Shown: one piece after another, positions 50,308 through 60,800 of the stretch
Layout of the letters: each line of letters starts with the position of its first letter
How positions within the stretch are numbered: the stretch's first letter is position 1
From: Azophilus sp965220835
Lineage (GTDB): Bacteria; Pseudomonadota; Gammaproteobacteria; Pseudomonadales; Azotimanducaceae
DNA length: 64,000 nucleotides
Assembly: GCA_965220835.1 (NCBI GenBank)
Contig: OZ244842.1
Span: forward strand, 2,046,001-2,110,000
Reading direction: 5' to 3'
Program-made: the position numbers and the translations under genes
Notes under the pieces: generated by a model
What the model was told of the DNA's origin: nothing
Database searches by the model: none
Seen by the model: the letters and a program-made list of their open reading frames with translations, nothing else

Positions 50308-51648
50308 ATGGATGAGGTCCGACTGAAAAACTACCGGTGCTTCCGCGAGCAGCAGGCCGCCCGTTTGGCACCGCTCACGCTGCTTGTGGGGGAAAACAGC
50401 ACCGGTAAGACTTCTTTTTTGGCAATGGTCCGTGTTCTGAACGCCATTCTCAGCGGACGTTGGGACAACAATTTCAAGGAAACGCCCTACGACTTGGGGA
50501 GCTTCGACGAGATTGCCCACCACCGAGGTGGCCGAGGCGGAAGAGCAACTGAGTTCACCGCCGGCCTTAGCGGCGCGCAGCACACCTACACAATGGATGT
50601 GACCTTTGAACGAGACGGCTCAGCGCCCGTCTTGAGCTGCCGCCGTTGGGAGAGCCAAGCAGCGTGGATCGATGAGCGAATTGACGAAGAAAGAGTGGAT
50701 TTCGGTTTGGATTCAGATGCTTGGAGTTGGCGAGACGAATTCGCCGGCCTGGGAGTTGCCGACGACCGGCGGCCACGCCCCTTTGTCTCATACTTGGACA
50801 GGTTCTTGCGGGACGTTGAGAGTGGAGACGTTGAGAGAGGAGAAGTCATCTGGCTCCTGCGCGGAGGCCAGTCGCCACCAAACAAAAAGCAGCTTGGCCA
50901 CATCTACCACCTAGCCCGTACGGCAAGACTTGGCGGTCGTCCGCCCCAACCAGGTGGAAACCGGCTGTTTGCCGCTGCCCCGGTGCGATCCAAACCGCAC
51001 CGAACCTATGATCCCTCACCGTATGCCTTCGACTCCGAGGGCAGCTACGTCCCAATGTACTTGGCGGACATCTTTTTCCGGCAGCGCGAGGGCTGGGAAT
51101 CGATGAAGGCAAACTTGGAGAGGTTTGGGAAGGATTCAGGCTTGTTCGACGAAATCTCCATCAAGCCACTCGGAAGACGGGAGAGCGAACCGTTCCAAGT
51201 ACAAATCAGAAAGACTTCTACAGCGGCCAAGGGCCCAAAAAGGAACTTCATCGACGTGGGCTACGGCGTCAGCCAAGCACTGCCCATCCTGACCGAGCTT
51301 TTCCGCAAGGACTCGGCCGGAACCTTTCTACTGCAGCAGCCGGAAGTGCATCTGCACCCGAGCGCCCAAGCCGCCTTGGGCACCCTGTTTTGTCAACTCG
51401 CCAGCCAAGGCCGTCAACTGCTAGTGGAGACTCACAGCGACCACCTGATCGACCGCATCCGCATGGACGTCCGCGACGGAACCACCAAGCTCAAGCCCAA
51501 GGACGTGTCCATCCTGTACTTCGAGCGCGGCAACATCGACGTCCAAATCCACTCGCTGGGGATTGATCCACAAGGCAACATTCTCGGCGCACCGCCGAGC
51601 TATCGGCAGTTCTTCATGGCGGAGACCCGCAGGTCCATCAACCTCTGA
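50308..51648 (+). CDS. AAA-type ATPase with DUF3696-like C-terminus, candidate defence ATPase
   Basis: The 446-residue product has 'LTLLVGENSTGKTSFLAMVR' (Walker A, from about 24), an ABC-like 'YGVSQALPILTELF' signature region, 'LLQQPEVHLHPSAQAALGTL' (Walker B with the Glu) and 'LLVETHSDHLIDRIRMDV'. It ends in a small domain ending 'ETRRSINL'. This layout is that of RecF/OLD-like single-chain ATPases found in phage-defence operons. It is followed, with a 1-base overlap, by a PIN-like gene. Confidence 0.8.
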   Translation: MDEVRLKNYRCFREQQAARLAPLTLLVGENSTGKTSFLAMVRVLNAILSGRWDNNFKETPYDLGSFDEIAHHRGGRGGRATEFTAGLSGAQHTYTMDVTFERDGSAPVLSCRRWESQAAWIDERIDEERVDFGLDSDAWSWRDEFAGLGVADDRRPRPFVSYLDRFLRDVESGDVERGEVIWLLRGGQSPPNKKQLGHIYHLARTARLGGRPPQPGGNRLFAAAPVRSKPHRTYDPSPYAFDSEGSYVPMYLADIFFRQREGWESMKANLERFGKDSGLFDEISIKPLGRRESEPFQVQIRKTSTAAKGPKRNFIDVGYGVSQALPILTELFRKDSAGTFLLQQPEVHLHPSAQAALGTLFCQLASQGRQLLVETHSDHLIDRIRMDVRDGTTKLKPKDVSILYFERGNIDVQIHSLGIDPQGNILGAPPSYRQFFMAETRRSINL

Positions 51649-52106
51649 TGTGCGCCATCCTCGACAACGACGTTTGCGCGGAAGTGTTTGGCAGCAAGCC
51701 CAATCCCGCTGGTGAGGGCTTTCTCGATTGGCTGGACAAGGAACACGGGCGTTTAGTGTCCGGGGGCCAAAACAAGCGTGAACTGGACGGCAACACTAAG
51801 TTCCAGTCTTGGTGGCAGCAAGCGACGCTAGCGGGCAGAGTCGTGGAGGTCGACAACAAGAAGGTCACCCAATTGCAGAGCCAACTTGAGTCGAGCGGCG
51901 CTTGCCAGTCCAACGACGCCCACATCATCGCCCTTGCTCAGATTAGCGGAGCTAGGCTGCTGTACTCGAACGACAAGTTGCTCCACAAGGATTTCAGGAA
52001 CTTCCAACTGATTTCGGAGCGTCGGGGCAAAATCTACTCAACATCCAAGAACACGCGCTTTACCCGCCACCGTCGCGCACTTCTCAGAAAAAGCCACTGC
52101 CCCTGA
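51648..52106 (+). CDS. PIN-like nuclease, partner of the ATPase
   Basis: The 152-residue product has 'ILDNDVC' at the N-terminus, 'SNDAHIIALAQISGARLLYS' in the middle and 'NDKLLHKDF' after it, the acidic clusters of PIN-like ribonucleases. ATG 51648 overlaps the ATPase stop by one base (TGATG), so translation is coupled. I infer an ATP-gated nuclease module against phages or plasmids; an ATP-binding partner plus PIN domain protein is a recurring defence layout. The last 15 residues are basic and may bind nucleic acid. Confidence 0.72.
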   Translation: MCAILDNDVCAEVFGSKPNPAGEGFLDWLDKEHGRLVSGGQNKRELDGNTKFQSWWQQATLAGRVVEVDNKKVTQLQSQLESSGACQSNDAHIIALAQISGARLLYSNDKLLHKDFRNFQLISERRGKIYSTSKNTRFTRHRRALLRKSHCP

Positions 52107-52168
52107 GGGGGCTCCAGAAACGGACGGCGCTGGGTGCTCTACTCGCACGGGGAGTCCAGCCGCGCTAG

Positions 52169-52828
52169 CTACGGCTGAACGACTTCCTCTTCCGCCAGGA
52201 ACAGCTGCACGGAGCCGGGGTCGGCGAAGTTCTGGGCGTCCTGGGACTGGTCCTCGCGCATTTGGCGCGATGCCATGGCGGCTTCGGCGGCGGCGAAGTC
52301 GGGCCAGTGCAGTTCGGTGACGCCGTCGAAGGCCGGGGCGCCGTCTTCGTAGAGCTGGCGCAGGGGATGGCACTGGAAGTAGGCGAGCGCGCCCTCCGTG
52401 AGGGCGGCGATGGGCCCGTGGGTGCGCCACCAATATCTCTGGAAGTAGTCGATGCTGAGGCCAGGCTTGCGGTTGAAGGGAAACACCCCCTTGATGCCTT
52501 GGCCGTGGGCGTGGGCGGGCAGGCGCATGATGGTGCGCTCGTGGCCGACCACAACCCCGGCGACGCTGGCGCCGTCCGACCAAAGGTTGGCCAGCGCCGC
52601 CGCGTTGGCGGCGGCGTCAACGGCGGGGGCCGCGTAGTCGAAGCGCAGTTCGGCGGCACCGGCGAAGGGCGGCGGGTCGTCGGAGAGCTGCCGGCCCAGG
52701 CTGCGGGTCTGCACGTACTCCACGGCAGTGGGCGCCACGCGATGCAGTTCGTTCAAGGCGGCTGCGCCCCGGTGGCGGAAGGGGTCGCTGCCGGGCGCCG
52801 CGGCCAGAAAGACGTAGAGCTTAATCAT
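52169..52828 (-). CDS. EthD-like dimeric alpha-beta barrel protein
   Basis: The product of about 219 residues from ATG 52828 begins 'MIKLYVFLAAAPGSDPFRHR' and has two repeats, with 'FPFNRKPGLSIDYFQRYWWR' and 'AFDGVTELHWPDFAAAEAA' in the second. EthD-like proteins are small ferredoxin-fold proteins around degradation pathways. The ATG overlaps the malate synthase stop by 8 bases, so it is translated with it. Substrate and role unknown. Confidence 0.8.
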   Translation of the reverse strand: MIKLYVFLAAAPGSDPFRHRGAAALNELHRVAPTAVEYVQTRSLGRQLSDDPPPFAGAAELRFDYAAPAVDAAANAAALANLWSDGASVAGVVVGHERTIMRLPAHAHGQGIKGVFPFNRKPGLSIDYFQRYWWRTHGPIAALTEGALAYFQCHPLRQLYEDGAPAFDGVTELHWPDFAAAEAAMASRQMREDQSQDAQNFADPGSVQLFLAEEEVVQP

Positions 52829-55010
52829 GGCTCGTCCGGGCCTTGGCCTCCCGCCGCCGGGCGTGCAGTATCGGCTCAGTGTAGCCGCTCGGCTGGGCCA
52901 GCCCCTTGAACACCAGATCCTTGGCCGCCTGAAAGGCAATGCTGTCCGCGAAGTTCGGCGCCATGTTGCGGTAGGCGGGGTCGTCCGCGTTCTGGGCATC
53001 GACCACGGCGGCCATGCGCTCAAAGGTCTCCTGCACCTGGGCCTCAGTGCAAACGCCGTGGTGCAGCCAGTTGGCCATGTGCTGGCTGGAGATCCGGCAG
53101 GTGGCGCGGTCCTCCATCAGCCCCACGTTGTTGATGTCAGGCACCTTGGAGCAGCCGACGCCTTGATCGACCCAGCGCACAACGTAGCCGAGAATGCCTT
53201 GGGCGTTGTTGTCCAGCTCCGCCTGCACCTGTTCCGCGGAGAGGTTCTCCCCGGCCAGCAAGGGTATGCGCAGGATGTCATCAAGGCTGGCCGGCGCTCG
53301 GGATTCCAGTTCCGCCTGCCGCTGGCCCACGTCAACCTGGTGGTAGTGCATCGCATGCAGGGTGGCCGCGGTGGGCGACGGCACCCAGGCCGTGTTGGCG
53401 CCCGCGTTGGGATGGCCAACCTTGGCCGTGAGCATCTCCGCCATCTCATCCGGCTTCGGCCACATGCCCTTGCCGATCTGGGCACGGCCGCGAAAGCCGC
53501 TGGCCAAGCCGACATCGACGTTGGCGTCCTCATAGGCCGCGATCCAGGGCTGCGCCTTGATGGTCTCCTTGGGCAGGAAGGGGCCGGCCTGCATGCTGGT
53601 GTGGATTTCGTCGCCGGTGCGGTCCAGAAAGCCGGTGTTGATGAACACGATGCGCTCCCGCGCCTCGAAGACGCAGGCGGCCAGGTTGACGGTGGTGCGC
53701 CGCTCCTCGTCCATCACGCCGATCTTCAACGTGTTTGGCTCCATCCCCAAAGTGCCCTCAACCCGGCTGAACAGCGCGGCCGTGAGCGCCACTTCCTCCG
53801 GCCCGTGCATCTTCGGCTTGACGATGTAAACGCTGCCGGTGCGGGAGTTGCGCACCGGTCCATCGCCGCGCAGGTCGTGCAGCGCCGCCAAGGCGGTGAG
53901 GAACGCATCCAAGAAACCCTCCGGCACCTCGTCGCCGGCGCCGTCAAGCACCGCATCGGAAGTCATCAGATGGCCGACGTTGCGCACCAGCATCAGGCTG
54001 CGGCCGGGCAGGGTCAGCGGTTTGCCGTCGCTGCCCGTGTAGGTTCGATCCGGATTCAGCCGCCGCACGATGCTTCGCCCGCCCTTGTCCAGGCGCTCTT
54101 CGAGGTCGCCCTTCATCAGGCCCAGCCAATTGCCGTAAACCAGGCACTTATCCTCCGCGTCCACCGCCGCCACCGAGTCCTCGCAGTCCTGAATGGTGGT
54201 GATGGCCGACTCCAGCACCACGTCCTTGACGCCGGCCGGATGGGCCGCGCCCACTTCGTGGCTGCGGTCTATCTGAATCTCGATGTGCAGGCCGTTGTGG
54301 CGCAGCAGGATGACGCTGGGCTCTTCCTCCCCCACATGGCCACGGAACTGGCTGGGGTCCTTAAGGCCGGTGTTGCCGCCATCCGCCAACACCGCGCGCA
54401 GGCCATTGCCACCCTCCCCTTGGCCGATGCCGTACAGGCGCACGTCCTTGTGGCTGGCACCGTCCAGGGGCACGGTGTGGTCCAGAAACTCAGCCGCCCG
54501 CTCGATGACCAGCTCGCCCCGCGCCGGGTTGTAGCTGCTGCCCTTTTCGCGCCCCGGCGTTTCCGCCAGCACGTCGGTGCCGTACAGGGCATCGTAGAGG
54601 CTGCCCCAGCGGGCGTTGGCCGCATTCAGCGCATAGCGGGCATTCATTACCGGCACCACCAGTTGGGGCCCCGCCAGAGCCGCGATTTCCGCATCCACGT
54701 TGTCCGTGGCGATGGTGAAGGCGCCGGGCTGGGGAACGAGATAGCCAATCTCCTCAAGGAAGGCTCGGTACGCACCCGCATCCAGCGGCTGGCCCTTGCG
54801 CTGCAGATGCCAAGCGTCAATCTGCTCCTGCAAGGCCTCGCGCTTGGCCAGCAGCGAACGGTTAAGCGGCCCCAATTCATCGAGGGCGCCCGCAAAACCC
54901 GCCCAAAAGGCATCGCCCTCCACGCCCGTGCCCGGCAGCATGCGTTCGGCCACCAACCGGTCGAGTTGCGCGGCCACCTGCAAGCCGCCGCGTACCACCC
55001 TTGCCGTCAT
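52821..55010 (-). CDS. glcB: Malate synthase G
   Basis: The product of about 729 residues from ATG 55010 (AGGAGG upstream) has 'GWAA'-free family start 'MTARVVRGGLQVAAQLDRLV', 'FVDHTVPL'-type barrel residues ('AAEFLDHTVPLDGASHKDVR'), and 'RTTVNLAACVFEARERIVFI'. Its length fits the G isoform (about 720 residues). It condenses glyoxylate and acetyl-CoA to malate, for growth on two-carbon or aromatic-derived carbon. No glyoxylate-forming gene is adjacent. The EthD-like gene follows. Confidence 0.93.
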   Translation of the reverse strand: MTARVVRGGLQVAAQLDRLVAERMLPGTGVEGDAFWAGFAGALDELGPLNRSLLAKREALQEQIDAWHLQRKGQPLDAGAYRAFLEEIGYLVPQPGAFTIATDNVDAEIAALAGPQLVVPVMNARYALNAANARWGSLYDALYGTDVLAETPGREKGSSYNPARGELVIERAAEFLDHTVPLDGASHKDVRLYGIGQGEGGNGLRAVLADGGNTGLKDPSQFRGHVGEEEPSVILLRHNGLHIEIQIDRSHEVGAAHPAGVKDVVLESAITTIQDCEDSVAAVDAEDKCLVYGNWLGLMKGDLEERLDKGGRSIVRRLNPDRTYTGSDGKPLTLPGRSLMLVRNVGHLMTSDAVLDGAGDEVPEGFLDAFLTALAALHDLRGDGPVRNSRTGSVYIVKPKMHGPEEVALTAALFSRVEGTLGMEPNTLKIGVMDEERRTTVNLAACVFEARERIVFINTGFLDRTGDEIHTSMQAGPFLPKETIKAQPWIAAYEDANVDVGLASGFRGRAQIGKGMWPKPDEMAEMLTAKVGHPNAGANTAWVPSPTAATLHAMHYHQVDVGQRQAELESRAPASLDDILRIPLLAGENLSAEQVQAELDNNAQGILGYVVRWVDQGVGCSKVPDINNVGLMEDRATCRISSQHMANWLHHGVCTEAQVQETFERMAAVVDAQNADDPAYRNMAPNFADSIAFQAAKDLVFKGLAQPSGYTEPILHARRREAKARTSHD

Positions 55011-55197
55011 CGATCCTCCTTGTGTTCCTGTTTCCGTGTTCCTGTTTGCGGTCAACCCTGAGCTTGTCCCAGTGCGCCAACGTTGGCGCCAGCCTGCCGC
55101 TCTTTGTTTTGCGGCCCAGCCGTGCTGGATTGCCCACCCAAGGGGAAAGCGGGCTAGTATAGCGGCGGGATCGGCAAATGCCTTGAGAACCATCACC

Positions 55198-55812
55198 ATG
55201 ATCCGAATCTACCATGCCAAGGGCACCCGCTCGGTGCGCAACATCTGGCTGTGCGAAGAGCTCGCCCTGCCCTACGAGGCGCTCGCCATCGACTTCTCCC
55301 CCGCCTACCGGCAAGGCCCTCAGTGGCGCGCCAAGCATCCCCAAGGCAAGGTGCCGGTGATGACCGACGGCGACCTCACCATCTTTGAATCCTGCGCCAT
55401 CAACCAGTACCTGCTCGACCGCTACGGCGCAGGCCGCCTGCAACCGCCTGCCGGCACCGCCGAAGCGGCCCGCTACCAGCAATGGTGCTGGTTCGCCGAA
55501 TCAAGCTTCGCCCGCCCCCTGGGCGACTGGGTGCACCACGAACGCCTGCGCCCCCCGGAGCAGCGCATTCCCGGCGTGGTGGCCGACGCCCGGCTGCGCG
55601 CCGAACCCTGCCTGGCTGCAACCGACCGCCAACTGACGGACAACGCCTACCTGCTGGGCGACGAATTCACCAACGCCGACATCATCATGGCTTGGACCCT
55701 CATGGTCGCCAAGCTGCTGGGCTTGCTGACCGAGGCAAGCGCCCCCGCCGCCTGGCGCTATCTGGCGGCCTTGGAGAGTCGGCCGGGCTGCCAGAAGGCA
55801 ATGGCGGCGTGA
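55198..55812 (+). CDS. Glutathione S-transferase family protein 2
   Basis: The product of about 204 residues begins 'MIRIYHAKGTRSVRNIWLCE' and has 'HPQGKVPVMTDGDLTIFESC' with the cis-Pro and Glu-Ser, then a helical C-terminus ('AYLLGDEFTNADIIMAWTLM'). A Ser or Thr near 'GTRSVR' is the likely glutathione-activating residue. ATG 55198 is preferred over upstream frame starts, which overlap the malate synthase gene on the other strand. Substrate unknown. Confidence 0.9.
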   Translation: MIRIYHAKGTRSVRNIWLCEELALPYEALAIDFSPAYRQGPQWRAKHPQGKVPVMTDGDLTIFESCAINQYLLDRYGAGRLQPPAGTAEAARYQQWCWFAESSFARPLGDWVHHERLRPPEQRIPGVVADARLRAEPCLAATDRQLTDNAYLLGDEFTNADIIMAWTLMVAKLLGLLTEASAPAAWRYLAALESRPGCQKAMAA

Positions 55813-55888
55813 GGGATTTCACGATCGGGAAGATGCAGGCCCGCTGCCCGCTCAACCGCCTTGCGTCGCACATATCTGTACGACTACT

Positions 55889-56113
55889 ATGACCGGTGAG
55901 GCGTTCGTGCGCCCAGTTCGAAAAAACGGTCGCGAGCGCGGGGTGGCGGTGCGATTCGAGCCCCGTGCAGGCAAAGGAAGCCATGGAAGGCTCTACTACG
56001 GAGATCGCTTCACCACAGTGAAGGACCGGCGCAAAGAGATCGGAAAGGGGCTGCTGGCGGCGATGCTTCGGCAACTCGGACTCGATCGCGAAGATCTGGA
56101 CAAAGGAACATAG
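55889..56113 (+). CDS. hicA: HicA-like toxin (mRNA interferase)
   Basis: The 74-residue product has 'AGKGSHGRLYYGDRFTTVKD' with the Gly-Ser-His of HicA and 'IGKGLLAAMLRQLGLDREDL' at the C-terminus. HicA toxins cleave mRNA using the conserved His. It is one base upstream of the hicB-like gene. Gene order hicA-hicB is common. Confidence 0.85.
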   Translation: MTGEAFVRPVRKNGRERGVAVRFEPRAGKGSHGRLYYGDRFTTVKDRRKEIGKGLLAAMLRQLGLDREDLDKGT

Positions 56114-56114
56114 G

Positions 56115-56546
56115 ATGAAACAGAAGCTGGCTTGGCCGGCGGAAATGGCTCGGCAGGAGGATGGCATGATCCTTGTGTCCTTTCCGGATATCCCGGAGGC
56201 GTTGACGGAAGGGGAGACGGAGGATGAAGCGATGGCGCAGGCTCAAGACTGCCTGCTCGCCGCCCTTGGTGGCTATGTCACGGCTCGGCGCCCCATCCCC
56301 CGGCCCGCCCAGGCACGCGGACGGCCCATGATCGCGCTGCCGGCGCTTGCCGCGGCGAAGGTTGCGCTCTACGTCACAATGCGCACTGAGCGAGTCGGCA
56401 ACACAGCTTTGGCCGTCCGGCTCGGCCTTTCCGAGGGCGCGGTACGGCGATTGATCGACCTTGATCACCGTTCGCACATCGGTCAGATTGAAAAAGCGCT
56501 TCACGCATTGGGACAGCAGCTCACGGTCTCAACCCAGGCTGCCTAG
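56115..56546 (+). CDS. hicB: HicB-like antitoxin with HTH
   Basis: The 143-residue product has the partial RNase-H fold of HicB ('MILVSFPDIPEALTEGETED') and a C-terminal helix-turn-helix ('NTALAVRLGLSEGAVRRLID') for autoregulation. It neutralises HicA by binding. It is separated from the YhaO-like gene downstream by 33 bases, so all could be one transcript. Confidence 0.88.
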   Translation: MKQKLAWPAEMARQEDGMILVSFPDIPEALTEGETEDEAMAQAQDCLLAALGGYVTARRPIPRPAQARGRPMIALPALAAAKVALYVTMRTERVGNTALAVRLGLSEGAVRRLIDLDHRSHIGQIEKALHALGQQLTVSTQAA

Positions 56547-56579
56547 GGGCCTAACGCCTAGAATCCGAAATCCAACAAA

Positions 56580-57845
56580 ATGAAAATTCTCGCCGTTGGC
56601 GACATGCATTTGGGGCGCAGGCCGACGCGCCTGCCGGAGCAACTCGTCGAGCGCGGGCGCGAACTGGGCCCAGCTGGTGCCTGGAAGCGCACGGTCGCCG
56701 CGGCGTTGCAAGCCAAGGTGCGGGCGGTGGCGCTGGCCGGTGACGTTGTTGACAAGGCGGACGACTTCTTTGAGGCCTACCGGGAGTTGGCCCGTGGCGT
56801 CAAAGTTCTCACCGAGGCGCACATCAACGTGGTGGGGGTCGCCGGCAATCACGATGTCAAAGTGCTGCCCCGGCTGGCGGATGACATCCCCGCGTTCAAG
56901 CTGCTCGGCAAGAACGGCCAATGGGAGCCGTGGACGCTTGAGGACGGCTCCGATGCCCTCACGCTTTGGGGTTGGTCGTTTCCCCAGGCCCAGGTGCGGC
57001 AAAGCCCCCTGCCGAAGGCGCCCTTTGAGCGCCGGGCCGGCCTGAACTTGGGGCTGCTGCACTGCGACCGGGACGCCGGGACAAGCGCCTACGCCCCGGT
57101 GGCCAGCGCGGCGTTGGTGCGGGCGGGACTGGACGGCTGGCTGCTTGGCCACATCCACAAGCCCGATGACATCACTGCCGCCACGCCCAGCGGCTATCTC
57201 GGCAGCCTGACGGGGCTGAGCAGCAAGGAGACGGGGCCGCACGGCCCTTGGCTCATGGACATCAATCGCGGCAACATCGCCAAAGTGACCCATCTGCACC
57301 TAGCACCCATGCGATGGGAGCCTTTGGCGGTGGACATTGAAGGCATCGACGAACCAGCCGATGCCAAGAGCAGGCTCATCGCCAGCATCCGCCAGTTCGA
57401 TGAGGCCTTCACGGATGGCAACCTGGCGCCCGAAGCGGTGGCGCTGCACCTGCGCTTCACCGGGCGCACGCGGTTTGGCCAAGCGGCGCTTGCGGCGCTC
57501 AGCCCAGAGGACCGCGACGCCATCTACACCGGCTCTGACAACCGACAGTATTTCATCGATGCCGCCAGCAGCCAGACTCGCCCGGAAGTCGAACTGGAGC
57601 AGCTCGCTGAGCAAAACAATCCACTCGGCCTGCTGGCGCAGCGGTTGCTTTGGCTGCAGCAGGGCGAAGGCCATCCACAACGGGACCGTCTGGTGGCCAT
57701 GGCGAAGGAGCGGCTTGCCAAGGAGGCCGAGAAGCCCGTCTGGAGCGCCTTGGCACCGATCGACCCCGACCCGGCGGCGTGGCTGACGGAGGCCGGATAC
57801 CGAGCGCTGGACCAACTGCTGGCGCAATCCGCCGAACACGGCTGA
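56580..57845 (+). CDS. YhaO/SbcD-like metallophosphoesterase
   Basis: The 421-residue product has the nuclease motifs 'KILAVGDMHLGRRPTRLPEQ', 'LAGDVVDKADDFFEAY', 'VVGVAGNHDVKVLPRL', 'LLHCDRDAGTSAY' and 'GWLLGHIHKPDDITAATPSG', forming a two-metal site. It is the nuclease partner of the SbcC/YhaN-like ATPase that follows with a 1-base TGATG overlap. Such pairs process DNA ends in repair or restriction of foreign DNA. The C-terminal 150 residues are a capping or partner-binding region. Confidence 0.88.
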   Translation: MKILAVGDMHLGRRPTRLPEQLVERGRELGPAGAWKRTVAAALQAKVRAVALAGDVVDKADDFFEAYRELARGVKVLTEAHINVVGVAGNHDVKVLPRLADDIPAFKLLGKNGQWEPWTLEDGSDALTLWGWSFPQAQVRQSPLPKAPFERRAGLNLGLLHCDRDAGTSAYAPVASAALVRAGLDGWLLGHIHKPDDITAATPSGYLGSLTGLSSKETGPHGPWLMDINRGNIAKVTHLHLAPMRWEPLAVDIEGIDEPADAKSRLIASIRQFDEAFTDGNLAPEAVALHLRFTGRTRFGQAALAALSPEDRDAIYTGSDNRQYFIDAASSQTRPEVELEQLAEQNNPLGLLAQRLLWLQQGEGHPQRDRLVAMAKERLAKEAEKPVWSALAPIDPDPAAWLTEAGYRALDQLLAQSAEHG

Positions 57846-60800
57846 TGCGCCTTCGCCACCTGACCATCAATGCCCTGCCAGGCATCTCGCCAGGGTTCAC
57901 GTTCGAGCCGCCGGGCACGGGAATCGTGCTGGTGGTCGGCCCGAACGCCATCGGCAAAAGCAGCCTGCCTCGCGCGCTAAAGCACCTGCTGGCACCTGAC
58001 CAGAAAACGGATCCACCCGCGCTGTCCCTGGAGGCGGCGTTCGACAGCGATGACGCGGCTTGGCGAGTCAGCCGCAACGGCAGCCAGATTCAGTGGCTGC
58101 GCAATGGAGAGGCCACCACGGCGCCATCGCTGCCGTCCAGCGATCAGTTTAATCTGTACCGGCTGTCGATGGAAAGCCTGTTGCTTGAAGACCCCGGCGA
58201 CCAAGCGCTGGCGGAGGAAATCTGGCGAGCCTTGCGTGGCGGGTTCGACTTGGACGCGCCGCGCATTGATCTAGGCAGCCGTTGGGGGCGAAAGGAGGAA
58301 GCCGCCGTGTCGAAGGCGCTCCGCCAGTTGCGCGCCGTGAAGGGGCGGTATACGGCCCTGCGCAACGATGAGGCGAAGTTGGCGAGCTTGGACGACGAGA
58401 TCCAAGCCGCCCGGCAAGCCGCTGAGCGCCTCAAACAGCTGGAACTGGCAATGGAACTGCACGAAGCCATTGACCGGCGGCAAGCCCTGCAAGAGGCAGC
58501 CAACCAGTATCCGCCTGACATGGACAAGCTGAAGGGCAACGAACTTAAGCGGCTTGACGACAGTGAGGCAACTCTGCAGGACCTTCGCACCAGGGCTCAG
58601 GACGAACAAATCAAGCGCCAAGCCGCCGTGGCACAGCTGCAGGCCAGCGGGTTGGCAGACTCGGCCCCCGAAGCCGAGGCGGTGGACCGAATAGAGGCGC
58701 ACTTGAGTGCCTTGGACAACCACGTCAGCGCGCGAGCGCATGCCGCAAAGGACGCCAACGAGGCCGCAGCGGCGTTGAAGGTGGCCCAAGCCCAATTCCA
58801 AGGCGGCGGTGAGGCGCCCAACCTCAGCCCAAACACCCTGGAACAAGCGAGAAAGATCGTCGAGCCGCTGGTCGATGGCCAATACCGTCTTCGCGACCTT
58901 CAGCAGCAACTTAAGCTGGCCGGCGAACCGCCGGAGGACGCCGAGATCGAGCAACTCAGAACGGGCGTCCATGCGCTGCGCACTTGGTTGGCCGCCATCG
59001 CGCACGCCGAGCCGCCCGATCAGGGCACGACGGGCACGCTATGGTTCACCGCCACGGCCCTGTTCGCCGTGGCCGCGGTGATGGCTTTCATCGAGCAGGC
59101 TTGGAGCGGCTTGGCTGCGATTGCCGTCGCCGGGCTGGGTTTGCTATTAGCGCTGGTGCAGCAAACCAAGCGCAACGCTCAAGGCGCGTCTCAGGCCAAT
59201 GACGCTAGGAAGGCCTTCATTGACACCGAACTTGAGCCCCCCAAGGCATGGACGTCGGCTGTGGTGGGCGAGCATTTGCGGCGCGCTGTTGAGCCTCGTC
59301 TGAACGAGCTGACCCTACAAAGGGAAAGAGCCTCGGGCGCGGCCATGCTGCGTGTGCGGATCGAGGAAGCCCAATCCGAGGTCGAGACCCTGAACGCGGC
59401 GAAGGCCGAGCTCGCCGAGGCGATTGGGTTCGATCCGGATTTGGCCGGGCCGACCTTCTACCGGTTGGCCGAGGTGGCCAGCAATTGGAACCTGGCGCAC
59501 CAAAACTCTGAGGCACGCCAATCAGCGTTGCTGCAGCTCGATAGTGAGATAGCCGCCGAAACCGCGGCGGTGCGTCGCTTTCTGGACCAGTGGCGGACCG
59601 CCGATGCACCGCCCCTTGACGCCACAGGCACCAACGCGGCCGCCAAGGAACTGCGAATCGCCTTGAATCACCTAAAGGGGCGCTTGGACGCCGCAAAAGA
59701 TGCGCAAGCCAGGATCAAGGCCTGCGAGCAGGAGTCACGGTCGCTCGAACGTCAGATCAAGCAGGTCGAAAAGGACGTTCAAACGCTGTTTGCCGAGACC
59801 GCGCTTGAACCCGACCAGCGCACCGAACTTGAGGGCCGAATCGCTCGCCTTGGGCCTTGGCAGCAAGCCATCGAGCAACTGAAGGATGCCCAACGGGACG
59901 AGAGCAACCTCCGCTCCCGGCTTGCCGAAGGTCTTGCCGAACGGCTCGCGAACCGGCCAGCCGACCAGCTCGCCGACCCGCTCGACGAGCGCACTGACCT
60001 CATCGAAGCCGTTGAGAGCGGCCAATTGGAGTGGCTGCAAGCCGAATTGGAACGCACCCGAAGCATGGCGGGGACATACACGGATCTGGTCAAGGAACGG
60101 CAAAGCATCGAGACCCAGCTCAACGAGGCTGGCAAGCAGCATGACTTGGAACAAGCAGCAGGGGAACTAGACGCCGCCACCGCGGCCCTGGAAGACAAGC
60201 GCGAAGCAGCGCTGCGCAGCCAAGCCACGCAGACCTTGCTCGGCGACATTGAGAGCCAATTCAGGAGCGAACACGAACCCGACCTGCTGCGCCGCGCCAA
60301 GACGCGATTCGAGCAGGTCACCGCGCACGAGTTTTCGCTCGAACTGCACAACACCAAACACTTCGCCGCCCGCGACCTCAAACAGGGACAGCTCAGGAAC
60401 TTGGAGGAACTCTCTTCCGGCACCCGCATGCAACTGCTGCTGGCCCTGCGCCTGGCATGGACGGAGGCCCAGGAGCAAGGCGGAGAGACCCTGCCGCTGT
60501 TTCTCGACGAGGCGCTGACCACCAGCGACGAAAACCGCTTCGCCGTGATGGCCAACACGTTAACGCGCTTGGCCGAAGCCGGCGACCGGCAGATCTTCTA
60601 CCTCTCCGCCCGCCGCCTTGAGAGCGCCCTATGGGAGCGGGCAACGGGCACTCGACCGCCGGTGATTGATCTTGCGGAAGTCCGTTTCGGCACGAAGCAC
60701 CTCCAACCCAAGGATTTCGAGGTGGAAACCCCACCCCCACCGCCGCCCCCGGCCGTCCACGATGCGGCCAGCTACGCGGCGTTGCTGGGCGTTCCGCACT

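Noticed and set aside
52827..55061. 744-codon plus-strand frame over malate synthase
   Set aside because: Antisense shadow of malate synthase G in GC-rich DNA.
55950..55985. tRNA-like 'GATTCGAGCCCC' sequence
   Set aside because: It is inside hicA and has no matching cloverleaf partner.
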